Below are positions 9,618 to 18,578 of a stretch of 64,000 nt of DNA, in pieces. The translations under genes and the position numbers were made by a program. Position 1 is the stretch's first letter. The number at the start of each line of letters is the position of its first letter. Origin of the DNA: Chlorobiota bacterium (lineage in GTDB: Bacteria > Bacteroidota > Bacteroidia > Bacteroidales > Marinilabiliaceae); the NCBI GenBank assembly GCA_013153405.1, contig JAADEM010000050.1:1-64000 (forward strand), read 5' to 3'. Under the pieces are notes generated by a model. It made no database searches and was not told the DNA's origin. It was given only the letters and a program-made list of their open reading frames with translations.

Positions 9618-10556
9618 ATGAACAAACCTATCGACATAGCAGTATCTCTTGTTTTGCATAATGAGCAAAAATTTATTCCACGCCTTGCCAGTGCATTGAA
9701 AAACCAGACCGTAAAACCTTGCTGTATCTATGTAACCGACAACAACAGCCGTGACAATTCAGCCGCATTATTAAAAGAGCTGCTCCCTGACGCTTACGTT
9801 CATCTATTGCAAAAAAACCCAGGGTATGGCACGGCTCACAACCTTAACCTTGATAAAGCATTCCGGGATGGTGCTGATGCGGTACTGATACTCAATACGG
9901 ATACCAGCCCGGAGACCACTCTCATTCAAACATTACAGGAGTTCCTGACCAAAAATCCGGATACCGGCATTGTTGCACCGTTGATACTTTACGGCCACAG
10001 CAATAATGATACCGGCATTGTTCAAAGTTTCAGGATTAAAGCAAATTTCAGGAGAGGAACTATAAAAAATATTGATGACAAAAAATATCTGTCATCGGCA
10101 AATCTGCCTTTATGCGAAACCGTAAACTATTTTTCAGGCACTGCCTGTGTTATCACAAAAAGAACATTTGAAACAATCGGCGGATTCACTGAAGACAACT
10201 TTATGTACGGCGAAGAGATGGATTACAGTTTCAGGGCAAAGAACAAAAACATTAAAATAACTGCCGTACGTAACGCGGTAGTCCGGCATTATCACGATTG
10301 GTCAGAAAAAAACATTGACGGGTTGTGCCGCGAGTACTATTACATAAACCGGAACAGAATAAGATATTTCAAAAAATACGGCATCAGCTCCGGACTTCTC
10401 CTGTTTGTGGCTAATGAGTTGGTGATGCTGCCGTTACGGCTCAGGTGGCTTGCCCGTAAAGGAGGTAAAAGATTTATCCGTGCTTTTTATCTTGGTATTA
10501 TTCACGGACTAAAGAATGTATCATCAAAAATGGAACATTTAAACCTGTACGAATGA
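9618..10556 (+). CDS. Family 2 glycosyltransferase (rhamnosyltransferase-like)
   Basis: A 312-residue GT-A fold enzyme expected to add a sugar from a nucleotide donor to a lipid-linked acceptor. The N-terminal VSLVLHNEQKFIPRLASAL strand-helix and the YVTDNNSRDNS motif are seen. The DxD-like LNTDTSPE is near residue 95, and the acceptor-side motif GEEMDYSFRAK near residue 200 supplies the catalytic acid. It is most like WbbL/RfbF rhamnosyltransferases, but the donor is uncertain. Its stop overlaps the next start by 4 bases. Confidence 0.88.
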   Translation: MNKPIDIAVSLVLHNEQKFIPRLASALKNQTVKPCCIYVTDNNSRDNSAALLKELLPDAYVHLLQKNPGYGTAHNLNLDKAFRDGADAVLILNTDTSPETTLIQTLQEFLTKNPDTGIVAPLILYGHSNNDTGIVQSFRIKANFRRGTIKNIDDKKYLSSANLPLCETVNYFSGTACVITKRTFETIGGFTEDNFMYGEEMDYSFRAKNKNIKITAVRNAVVRHYHDWSEKNIDGLCREYYYINRNRIRYFKKYGISSGLLLFVANELVMLPLRLRWLARKGGKRFIRAFYLGIIHGLKNVSSKMEHLNLYE

Positions 10557-11752
10557 AAGCCATTCTTGTAATAAATACATCAGGGAATTACGGAGGTGCC
10601 GAGAAGAGAGTGGTTTCACTTTTCGGACACATAAACCGTGAACGGAATGATTACTTCCTTTTGATCAACCGCACTCTTTACGACCAGATGTCTGAAAAAG
10701 GGATATTATCACCCGGCGAAAGGATAGTTATCATTGATATCCCGTTTGACAAAACAAAAACAGGCAGAGCCTCATCAACATCTGTTCCGGCAGCCACTCC
10801 CGGGCACAACCCCGTAAGGGCTTACTTAGGAAAAGTAAAATACTTTTTAAAAACACTTTACAGTCAGGCATCTTTCTCAAAACAGCTGGAAACCATACTA
10901 AAAAACAAAAACATAAAAACGGTTTACACCATTTGGCAGAGCGGCATCTGGGGACGAAAAGTTTTTAAACGACTAGCTATAAAAGTAATTTACGGTGCCA
11001 ACAGCAATCTGGTATGGCATCTGGAACGCGACATCCTGAATCGTTTCGACAGCCAGTACCGTATCTTGCGTGATGCTGACCACGTTGATTTTCTTTCTGC
11101 CGGCCTTGTTGAAGAACTTAAAGGATTGATGCCGCCGGAGGATTTTCCGGAAAACTATTCAATATCTCCCTGCAGTTTCATCAATTACGACAACTTCTAT
11201 CCTGTTTATCCAAAACAAAATAAAGTGATCTTTTCGGGCCGTCTGGTTAAGCTGAAAAACCCGATACTTTTCCTTGAAGCAGTTAAGATTTTTAATAAGT
11301 CATATCCCAGAAACAGCGAGATCAGTTTTCATATTCTCGGCACAGGTCCGGAAGAAAAAGCGATAAAGCACTTTGTTTCTGAAAACGGTCTAAACAATGT
11401 GTTTTTCGAGGGTAAGGTTTCCAAACCCGAACAGTATCTGCAGAAATCAAAAATATTCATCTCGATACAACAAACCGAAAATTATCCCAGCCAGGCCCTC
11501 ATTGAGGCAATGGCCTGTGAAAATGCCGTTATTGCAAGTAATGTGGGAGAAACACGCAAACTGGTAACGGATGATGAAGGAGAATTGGTACAACTGGATG
11601 CAAAAGAGATAGCAAATGCCATCATCCGGCTTTTTTCAGATGAAGAGGTCCTGGTGAAGAAAGGCAGGAGTGCCCGCAAAAAGGTAATGGCTGAACATAC
11701 TGCCGAAAGATTTAAGACGTACTTTTACAGCATCACAGACGATAAGCAATGA
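10553..11752 (+). CDS. Family 4 glycosyltransferase
   Basis: A 399-residue GT-B enzyme. The N-terminal domain begins with the glycine-rich ISTSGNYGGAEKR-type loop (seen here as INTSGNYGGAEKR). The C-terminal domain has FSGRLVKLKNP near residue 225 and the EX7E-type nucleotide-sugar site ENYPSQALIEAMA near residue 310. It overlaps both neighbours by ATGA-type junctions, so expression is coupled. It is probably a retaining transferase for one residue of the glycan repeat; the sugar is unknown. Confidence 0.88.
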   Translation: MKAILVINTSGNYGGAEKRVVSLFGHINRERNDYFLLINRTLYDQMSEKGILSPGERIVIIDIPFDKTKTGRASSTSVPAATPGHNPVRAYLGKVKYFLKTLYSQASFSKQLETILKNKNIKTVYTIWQSGIWGRKVFKRLAIKVIYGANSNLVWHLERDILNRFDSQYRILRDADHVDFLSAGLVEELKGLMPPEDFPENYSISPCSFINYDNFYPVYPKQNKVIFSGRLVKLKNPILFLEAVKIFNKSYPRNSEISFHILGTGPEEKAIKHFVSENGLNNVFFEGKVSKPEQYLQKSKIFISIQQTENYPSQALIEAMACENAVIASNVGETRKLVTDDEGELVQLDAKEIANAIIRLFSDEEVLVKKGRSARKKVMAEHTAERFKTYFYSITDDKQ

Positions 11753-12606
11753 ACAATGCCATTTTCAGAATATTGCGTTACAGCGGCCTCCCGTTTCTGT
11801 TCAGGGAGCTGATTCAACGCCGCATGGTAACAATAGTGATGATGCATGATATGTCGGTGCGTGCAGCAGAACAGGCATTCAGGTACTGGAAAAAACATTA
11901 CAACATAATCTCTTTTAACGATTACCTGAAAGCCCGGCAAGGAAAAGCAAAACTACCGCCAAAATCTCTCATCCTCACTTTTGACGATGGTCACAAAGGT
12001 AATTTCCTGCTTATGCCTGTCATCGAAAAAATGCAGATTCCGGTAACGATTTTTCTCTGTTCCTCCATCACAGGCACAAACAGGCATTTCTGGTTTTTGC
12101 AAAAAAACATTGCCCCCGACAAGCTTAAAAAACTCCCTGACGCAGAAAGAATCAACAAATTAAGAAATGCCGGTTTCGAAGAAGAAAAAGAATATCCCGG
12201 AAGGCAAGCCCTGTCACGTGAAGAGATCGATGAAATGAAACGATCCCCTTTTTTCGATTTTCAGAGTCACACACGCACACACCCAATATTACCACAGTGT
12301 GTTTCCAGTAAAGCATCTGAAGAAATTTCAGGTTCGAAAACCGAACTTGAAGAAAAATACGGATTGAAGATACGCGGCTTTGCTTACCCAAACGGCGACT
12401 ACTCTGAAAGAGAAATTGAAATGGTTGAACAGGCCGGTTATGATTATGCCCTGACAACTGATGCCGGTTACAACTCCATCAACACAAATCCGTTTAAACT
12501 AAAACGGTTTTCAGTAAATGACTCGGAAAGTATTGATGAAATTATTGTTAAAACAAGCGGAATATGGGGACTCTTAAAAAAATTGCAATGTCGAATCTAT
12601 TTGTAA
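11749..12606 (+). CDS. Polysaccharide deacetylase family protein
   Basis: A 285-residue NodB-type enzyme. Motif 1 is LTFDDGHKG near residue 77, motif 2 is SHTRTHP near residue 170, and motif 3 is RGFAYPNGDYS near residue 207. It should deacetylate an amino sugar in the surface polymer. Its start overlaps the GT4 stop by 4 bases, closing the five-gene glycan operon. The 3' end overlaps the convergent toxin gene by 10 bases (12597-12606). No signal peptide is evident. Confidence 0.87.
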   Translation: MNNAIFRILRYSGLPFLFRELIQRRMVTIVMMHDMSVRAAEQAFRYWKKHYNIISFNDYLKARQGKAKLPPKSLILTFDDGHKGNFLLMPVIEKMQIPVTIFLCSSITGTNRHFWFLQKNIAPDKLKKLPDAERINKLRNAGFEEEKEYPGRQALSREEIDEMKRSPFFDFQSHTRTHPILPQCVSSKASEEISGSKTELEEKYGLKIRGFAYPNGDYSEREIEMVEQAGYDYALTTDAGYNSINTNPFKLKRFSVNDSESIDEIIVKTSGIWGLLKKLQCRIYL

Positions 12607-12854
12607 ATTTCTTTCCTGTGCCCTATCGCAATTACATCAATTAAAAGCATATCATCGAATATTTCATAAATTATTCTGTAATTCCCCTGCCGTATACGAT
12701 ATCCGTTTCTCCCTTTTAGTTTTTTCACTCCCGAAGGGCGAGGATTTGAGCTCAGATTTTGAATCCTCTCAAGAACAGAAGCTACCTCCTTGTCCGGAAT
12801 TTTATCTAATTGCTTTTGGGCTTTCTTTGTTAAATATACCTTATAATCAGGCAT
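12597..12854 (-). CDS. RelE/ParE-family toxin
   Basis: An 85-residue toxin of the RelE type, which cleaves mRNA at the ribosome in characterised relatives. It shows the family pattern: YKVYLTKKAQKQLDKIP at the start, LKGRNGYRIRQGNYRIIYE in the middle with several arginines, and VIAIGHRKEIYK at the end. That final GHR..IY is the conserved C-terminal signature. It follows the antitoxin gene with an 8-base overlap. It lies in a glycan cluster and runs into the deacetylase 3' end. Confidence 0.93.
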   Translation of the reverse strand: MPDYKVYLTKKAQKQLDKIPDKEVASVLERIQNLSSNPRPSGVKKLKGRNGYRIRQGNYRIIYEIFDDMLLIDVIAIGHRKEIYK

Positions 12855-13050
12855 CTTTCTTTCTTTTTTTCATATAATCAGAAAGTAAAATACGATCGCC
12901 ATCATCTTCCTTTTTTGCCTCATCATAAAGACGAATATCCTCCAGCTCCTCCAGCTCTTCGAGTATTTTCTCATATTCATCCAAAGGAAGAATAACACTT
13001 ATCTTATTTCCTTTCTCATCAGTTATAAATTGCGGTGCTTTCATTTTCAT
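12847..13050 (-). CDS. RelB/Phd-type antitoxin
   Basis: A 67-residue acidic protein beginning MKMKAPQFITDEKGNKISV, then VILPLDEYEKILEELEELED. This is the common N-terminal DNA-binding and dimer part of antitoxins that pair with RelE. The C-terminal tail ends in a lysine-rich patch. The gene is immediately upstream of and overlaps the toxin, the normal order for this module, so it should repress its own promoter. Confidence 0.9.
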   Translation of the reverse strand: MKMKAPQFITDEKGNKISVILPLDEYEKILEELEELEDIRLYDEAKKEDDGDRILLSDYMKKRKKDA

Positions 13051-13070
13051 ATTTTAATTTCCTTACAAAT

Positions 13071-13955
13071 TTACAACATTTTCAACCTGTTGACAACCGC
13101 CTTTAACCGGACACTTAACAGGTGTTTTACAAGGTTTATTCCGGTAGCGGCTTTTTTTAATTCACTGTCGTAAAATGCATATGCACTTATATTTCCGGTT
13201 TCTTCTGCCTCTTTTCTCATTGAGTAATAAAAGTTCACAAGTGCCTCCTGTGAAATTTTTCCTTTATGTTTCTCAATAAACCTTTTTTGTGATGCAAAAT
13301 GAACATCTCCAAGTTTCCGTTTATACCCCTTATGCCAGTGTACCCTGATTGTAACCCGTGGATCACAAACAAATACAAACCTGTCGGCAAACCTTATCGA
13401 AAAATCATAATCCTGATTGCGATACAGCTCCTCATCCCAATGTATTCTTTTCACAGCTGCAGCCCTGTAAAAATGCGATGGTGTAGGACAAAAACCATCA
13501 GTAAGCAGATAGTCGGCCATTGATTCCTTTGCTTTCAAAGGGCGGCTTCTCTTTCTTCTTTCTTTAGTTCCGTCAAAAATACGGGCACTACCAAAAATAC
13601 CGTCACATTCCCAATCTCCCATTTTTTTCAATCGTCGTTCAAGATGAAAGGGCAGGAACTCATCATCGGCATCGAGCATCGCCACATACTCACCTTTTGC
13701 CTCTGCAATGCCCTTGTTACGCGCAGCATTGGCATTTTTATGCTCAATTCTGAAATACCTTATCCTCTCATCACCAAACCCGGCACAAACAGCTTCAATC
13801 TCCTCTGATGAACCGTCATCAACCACTATAATTTCAAAATCCCGGAAAGTTTGTGACAAAACACTTTTAACAGCCCGCACCAACTCAGCACTCCTGTTAA
13901 ATACAGGAATTACGACAGTAACGACAGGTCTTTTTTGTTTTTCAGTGCTTTTCAT
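13071..13955 (-). CDS. Family 2 glycosyltransferase
   Basis: A 294-residue GT-A enzyme: VTVVIPVFNRSAELVRAVKSV at the N-terminus, VVDDGSSEE near residue 45, and the metal-binding AMLDADDEF near residue 95. It faces the glycan operon on the opposite strand and sits just upstream of the toxin-antitoxin pair (20 bp from the antitoxin). It is likely part of the same surface-polymer pathway. Donor and acceptor are unknown. Confidence 0.9.
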   Translation of the reverse strand: MKSTEKQKRPVVTVVIPVFNRSAELVRAVKSVLSQTFRDFEIIVVDDGSSEEIEAVCAGFGDERIRYFRIEHKNANAARNKGIAEAKGEYVAMLDADDEFLPFHLERRLKKMGDWECDGIFGSARIFDGTKERRKRSRPLKAKESMADYLLTDGFCPTPSHFYRAAAVKRIHWDEELYRNQDYDFSIRFADRFVFVCDPRVTIRVHWHKGYKRKLGDVHFASQKRFIEKHKGKISQEALVNFYYSMRKEAEETGNISAYAFYDSELKKAATGINLVKHLLSVRLKAVVNRLKML

Positions 13956-14144
13956 TTCAATCGAAATTTACGAAAAACTTTTAGTAAATTTGTTAGAACA
14001 GTTCCGGCATCCTTCATTGGAATACTTGCTTACATAAAACCTGAACTTTGACTTTCTTTACAGCATTTTACTTCCTACACTCAGGTTGAACAAGGAAAGA
14101 AAGGTTGATTTCTATATTGACGATTTAAACGAATTTCTGAGGTA

Positions 14145-15602
14145 TTATCGCTTTCTTGGTTTTTTCCTGTCCGATTTATACGGACTATAATAACAAGGAA
14201 TAGCTCTTATGTCTTTAGATTTGGAAGAAGATTTTGTTTTGAATTTTTCATCACAACCAGGAACAAAGCTTAACCCAAACCTTATGTTTAGATTTCGGGT
14301 ATTGTCGAGCCTAAAAAAACCGGGTATATTATCGCTTATTATATGAAAATGCACAGGTCCGGCTTTTAGTCCTATACCAGCTCCAATATTGGTAAACTCG
14401 CCATTCTGAATAGTATAGGATATACTTGCATTCAGAGTTTTATAGTTAAAAGTATTTGCCGACAGAGTCAATGAAGGATGTAAACGGTTCCGGTAAATCT
14501 CAGTTCTCACAAGTACTCCGGCATTTAAATGGCCGGAGATTTCACGTGTTGCCCCGACATATACTTTAGGCACCAATGGCCCCATATAACCCGATGAATC
14601 AAGAACCGGAGTAACAATATCAACCAGTGAGTCGACTAATATCTGAAAATAATCAGGGTCATCAAACTCTGTATCCTTAGTGGTTCCTGCATAAGAAATA
14701 ACACCATCTGAAATAAACCGATTAAGCTCCGTATTCCAGAATATACCTCCAAAATCGAGCAGACTCCCTGATATGGTTGTTTTATCATCAGTTTTAAATA
14801 TAAACCCTGCATCGAGTGCGATACCAAAATTATGAAAATTCATAAAATAATTACTGAAAGAAGCATCATCTCTGATATCCACATCTGTAACCTTACCATC
14901 TTCATCAACTTCCACATCCAGAGGAAGCGAGCTTCTGATTTCAGATGAAAGAAGTAAATTCAGCGCATATGAATTTTCGTCTGTAAATATATAGCCTGTT
15001 GTTTTCGGAGTATAAACATTGCCGAGTCCGAACAGAAATTTGGTTCTCACCCCAAGTCGGAACCTGTCATTAATATCAGTTGATGCACCAAAGGCAAATT
15101 CGTGAAAATTTCCGGCATTTACTCTTGTTCCCGAAACATTAGCCTGATCGCCAGCAAACCGTGTATTGCCCTCCCACGCAAGTTCAATCATTTCTGATTG
15201 AATCATGTTATATACTGTAGCTCGTTCATTAACTGAAAAAGTAAAGTAATACCTTTTAAAATGCAATCCCATGGTAAAGAGTGTCAGATTCACATCAGAT
15301 GTTATAAGTTCTTTGCCGTGTAAATTGGACACAACGTTATCCGGATTCCAGTATAGTGAATCTCCTTTTTTGACAAGAGCATCCTGAAGTGACAATGCTG
15401 TATTTGAGTAATTTGCAGCAACTGATGACAGGGCAGGAAAACCGACAAACAACTTACAGGTGGCAGCTACAGCCGGATTCACAAAGTTTGCCTGAGGAAG
15501 TTCATGCATAAAAAACAAAGTATTATCCTGTTGTGAAAACACATTGAAATTTATGCTGAAAACCACCAGTAAAACACTCAGAATTTTTACTCCCCTATTC
15601 AT
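14145..15602 (-). CDS. DUF5723-type outer-membrane protein
   Basis: A 485-residue protein with a signal peptide (MNRGVKILSVLLVVFSINF then NVFSQQ) and a beta-strand-rich body with many alternating aromatic residues, matching the Bacteroidota DUF5723 outer-membrane family. The motif NTLFFMHELPQANFVNPA near residue 30 is characteristic of PorP/SprF-like and DUF5723 barrels. A basic tail (SDRKKPRKR) follows a conserved CYYSPYK. Its start overlaps the upstream lipoprotein gene by 8 bases, so they are co-expressed and probably act together at the surface. The function is unknown. Confidence 0.75.
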   Translation of the reverse strand: MNRGVKILSVLLVVFSINFNVFSQQDNTLFFMHELPQANFVNPAVAATCKLFVGFPALSSVAANYSNTALSLQDALVKKGDSLYWNPDNVVSNLHGKELITSDVNLTLFTMGLHFKRYYFTFSVNERATVYNMIQSEMIELAWEGNTRFAGDQANVSGTRVNAGNFHEFAFGASTDINDRFRLGVRTKFLFGLGNVYTPKTTGYIFTDENSYALNLLLSSEIRSSLPLDVEVDEDGKVTDVDIRDDASFSNYFMNFHNFGIALDAGFIFKTDDKTTISGSLLDFGGIFWNTELNRFISDGVISYAGTTKDTEFDDPDYFQILVDSLVDIVTPVLDSSGYMGPLVPKVYVGATREISGHLNAGVLVRTEIYRNRLHPSLTLSANTFNYKTLNASISYTIQNGEFTNIGAGIGLKAGPVHFHIISDNIPGFFRLDNTRNLNIRFGLSFVPGCDEKFKTKSSSKSKDIRAIPCYYSPYKSDRKKPRKR

Positions 15603-16233
15603 AAACCTTAGATATTTTCACCCTGACACCAAGCTGAGTAATAAACCTGTATGTTAAAAGATTTTGCTTTACCGGTTCAGTTATATAAAGATTTCTGACA
15701 ACAGTTCTTATTACCAACCTCGGCGATGTCATTAAATCATCTATTTGTTCCTGTCTTAGAGGGACATCAAGAGTTTTTTTCGATGGAATTGTTACTTTCC
15801 CTTCATCATCAATTTCACCGGCAGCAACTTCTATCGGCTCTTCACCTGTAACAGAACGGTCATAACTTGGTTGCTGTCCTTCTTCGGGATAGAAAATATG
15901 CACCTCACTTTGTGTTGGAAACTCATTAGTGATATTTATTCTGAAAATTACAGAATCAATTATTTCTCTTTCCTCCACCATATCCGAAAGATCAAATTCA
16001 AGGGTATCATACCAGATATCAGGCGGAGGTGTATAAAAATCACCTATATCAACACCAATAGTATCATGTCCGGAAAGGATAAAAGCGTTTGTCCCGACAG
16101 CAAAAGAGAAATCTGGAGACCAGGTTAAATCATCTGAAATTAAGTCAGGATCTGTTTTGTAACAGGATGTAAAGGTTATAATCCCTGCCAGAAACAGCAT
16201 TTCAAAGAGTTTTATTTTACGCAAAATACCCAT
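15595..16233 (-). CDS. Hypothetical lipoprotein
   Basis: A 212-residue protein with a lipoprotein signal: a hydrophobic segment ends FTSC, giving a lipidated cysteine near residue 24. The rest is acidic and beta-rich, with DTLEFDLSDMVEER suggesting strand repeats. I do not recognise a specific family. It is translationally coupled to the DUF5723 outer-membrane gene that follows, so a lipoprotein partner of that barrel is a reasonable guess. Confidence 0.7.
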   Translation of the reverse strand: MGILRKIKLFEMLFLAGIITFTSCYKTDPDLISDDLTWSPDFSFAVGTNAFILSGHDTIGVDIGDFYTPPPDIWYDTLEFDLSDMVEEREIIDSVIFRINITNEFPTQSEVHIFYPEEGQQPSYDRSVTGEEPIEVAAGEIDDEGKVTIPSKKTLDVPLRQEQIDDLMTSPRLVIRTVVRNLYITEPVKQNLLTYRFITQLGVRVKISKVYE

Positions 16234-16319
16234 TTCAAAATCATTTCATCACAGTACACAAAAGTCCTGTTCGTTAATAGAACGATTAAAAATGTAGTTT
16301 GTTGTAACTAACTCAAACG

Positions 16320-18575
16320 TTATCGGGAAGGATTAAATGCCTCATCAGGGTTGTCTGTCATAAGAAACTCTAGAGTGCCACCCTTGCGAATATCTTTATA
16401 ATCTATGAACAAATCATCAAGCTTATTACCATTAAGCTTTACCTCTTTTACAAATTTATTTCTGCGCGAATTGTTTTTCACGATCACTCTGAACTGACCG
16501 CCCTGAACTTTCAATAACGCTTCATCCACAATAGGACGACCGATTGTAAATTTCGTATTACCAGGACTCACCTGATAAATTCCCATTGCACTCAACACAT
16601 ACCAGGCTGACATTTGACCGCAGTCTTCATTTCCAATTATGCCTTCTGGCACGGGCAGATAAAAATTATAAAGAATACTGTCTACGTACAGTTGTGTTTT
16701 CCACGGAGAACCGGTCCAGTTATACAGATACGCCATATGATGACTTGGTTCGTTACCGTGGGCATACTGTCCTATCAGCCCGGTAATGTCACCGGAAGCT
16801 TCTTTCCCCTCCACTTCCGAGCTTGTTGTAAACAGAGTGTCGAGCATTGTCTCAAATTGTTTCTTCGAGCCGTGGACGGCAATAAGTCCGTTCACATCGT
16901 GAGGAACAAAGAATGCCCATTGCCAGGCCGTACCTTCCACATAATCACTTTTCTGATGACTAGAATACTTCGGACGGAAAGGTGTTCGCCAGGATCCATC
17001 TGCCATTTTACCCCTCATCAAACCGGTAGAAGGATCATAGTATTTTTTCCACCAGGTCGATTTTTCCATATAAACATTATAAACATTCTCATCTCCGGCT
17101 GCTTTTGCTATCTGTGCAGTACACCAATCGTAGTAAGCCATCTCCAGTCCCCACGAAACCGACTCTGAGATTGAGTCTGCAGGAATAAAACCATACTTAT
17201 CCTTGAAATAAAAATGGCGGGTCATTATATCAGACTCTCTGGTCCCCTTGAACTTCTCAACAATATCGGGCCGGTATACTCCTGATCGCTCAGCAGCTTC
17301 CAGTGCATCGTTCAAACGTTCTGTTACAAGCCCCTTTGCAATAACATCAGCAATAACGGCCACGGCAGGATAGCCGTCCATTGTACCCGTATAGTTTGAA
17401 ACCAGAGGCCACTTAGGCAGGATTCCGCCTTCACGGTACTTCTGCACCAGATTCACAGACCACTCTTTCGCCTTCTCGGGCTGAACAATTGTCAATAACG
17501 GTAACAGCGACCTGTAGGTATCCCATAATGAATAAGCCGTATGATTAACATATTTTTTCGGAGCTGTAAGAACTTTTTTATTCATTCCCAGAAACCGTCC
17601 GCTTATGTCCTGATATGTATAGGGAGCAATCATCGTATGATACAGTGCAGTGTAGAAATTCTTTTTCACTGTCTGATCCTTCGTTTTAATTCTGATTGTT
17701 GACAATGCTTTTTGCCATTTTTCACGGGCTTGTGAGTAAACTTTATCAAAATCCCACGTTCTGGCTTCAACATCCATATTCATTGCTGCACCATGAGTGT
17801 CAACGGGCGACAAAGCAACCTTGATAATTAACGGATGGTCAGAGTTTTTAAAGGTAAAATAGACCTGTGCCTCTTTGGTTTTAAACTCTTTTGCATTCAA
17901 AACTTTTCCATTCTCCACTGCTTCAATATCCATAACAGGTTCGGAAAATGTTATCCGGTATGCAATAACATGTTTAGCTGCCCATCCTGAAGTTATCTGA
18001 ACACCTTCAACAGAAGTTTTGTCAATTACCCTGAACTCATTCTCAACCATACGGTGTCCCCAATTGGGTTGAAGAACATGAGCCAGGTCCAGCATTACTC
18101 TTCTCGAATCAGTATTTTCATAAGTATATCTGTGATAACCGACCCTTTCGGTAGAAGTAAGCTCTGCTTTTACACCGTAGTTATCCAAAACAACGGTATA
18201 ATATCCCGGTGTTGCTCTCTCTGTCGATTTTTTGAACTGTGCTACCGGCTTCTCTTTTATATCACCGGAAAACGGCAAAAGAAGAACATCTCCCATATCT
18301 CCGATGCCGGTTCCGCTAAGATGAGTATGGCTGAAACCGTAGATAACAGTATCAGGGTAGTGATATCCGGATGAAGCATCCCACCCCAGAATATGTGTAT
18401 CTGGACTTAACTGAACCATGGCAAACGGAACTGTAGCCCCTGGAAATGTATGCCCGTGAAAATCTGTTCCGATAAACGGATCTACATACCTCAGAACATC
18501 CTCGTGACTTACATTTTCGTTATTGCACGAAGCTAAAGTCACCATAAAAGCAAAAACAAACAGAACTTTCTTCAT
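16320..18575 (-). CDS. GH92 alpha-mannosidase, lipoprotein
   Basis: A 751-residue glycoside hydrolase of family 92, which are calcium-dependent exo-acting alpha-mannosidases. A lipobox (VTLASC) places it on the envelope. Conserved blocks: VDPFIGTDFHGHTFPGA at the N-terminus, FSHTHLSGTG near residue 80, EGTAWQWAFFVPHD near residue 545, GNEPSHHMAY near residue 615, and GNEDCGQMSAWY near residue 650, which includes the general-base region. There is no SusC/SusD pair nearby. It starts 3 bp after the sensor kinase stop, so it may be co-transcribed with it. Confidence 0.93.
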   Translation of the reverse strand: MKKVLFVFAFMVTLASCNNENVSHEDVLRYVDPFIGTDFHGHTFPGATVPFAMVQLSPDTHILGWDASSGYHYPDTVIYGFSHTHLSGTGIGDMGDVLLLPFSGDIKEKPVAQFKKSTERATPGYYTVVLDNYGVKAELTSTERVGYHRYTYENTDSRRVMLDLAHVLQPNWGHRMVENEFRVIDKTSVEGVQITSGWAAKHVIAYRITFSEPVMDIEAVENGKVLNAKEFKTKEAQVYFTFKNSDHPLIIKVALSPVDTHGAAMNMDVEARTWDFDKVYSQAREKWQKALSTIRIKTKDQTVKKNFYTALYHTMIAPYTYQDISGRFLGMNKKVLTAPKKYVNHTAYSLWDTYRSLLPLLTIVQPEKAKEWSVNLVQKYREGGILPKWPLVSNYTGTMDGYPAVAVIADVIAKGLVTERLNDALEAAERSGVYRPDIVEKFKGTRESDIMTRHFYFKDKYGFIPADSISESVSWGLEMAYYDWCTAQIAKAAGDENVYNVYMEKSTWWKKYYDPSTGLMRGKMADGSWRTPFRPKYSSHQKSDYVEGTAWQWAFFVPHDVNGLIAVHGSKKQFETMLDTLFTTSSEVEGKEASGDITGLIGQYAHGNEPSHHMAYLYNWTGSPWKTQLYVDSILYNFYLPVPEGIIGNEDCGQMSAWYVLSAMGIYQVSPGNTKFTIGRPIVDEALLKVQGGQFRVIVKNNSRRNKFVKEVKLNGNKLDDLFIDYKDIRKGGTLEFLMTDNPDEAFNPSR

Positions 18576-18578
18576 TTT

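Noticed and set aside
16320-18575. A polysaccharide utilisation locus around the GH92 gene
   Set aside because: No SusC/SusD pair or other glycoside hydrolase is nearby.
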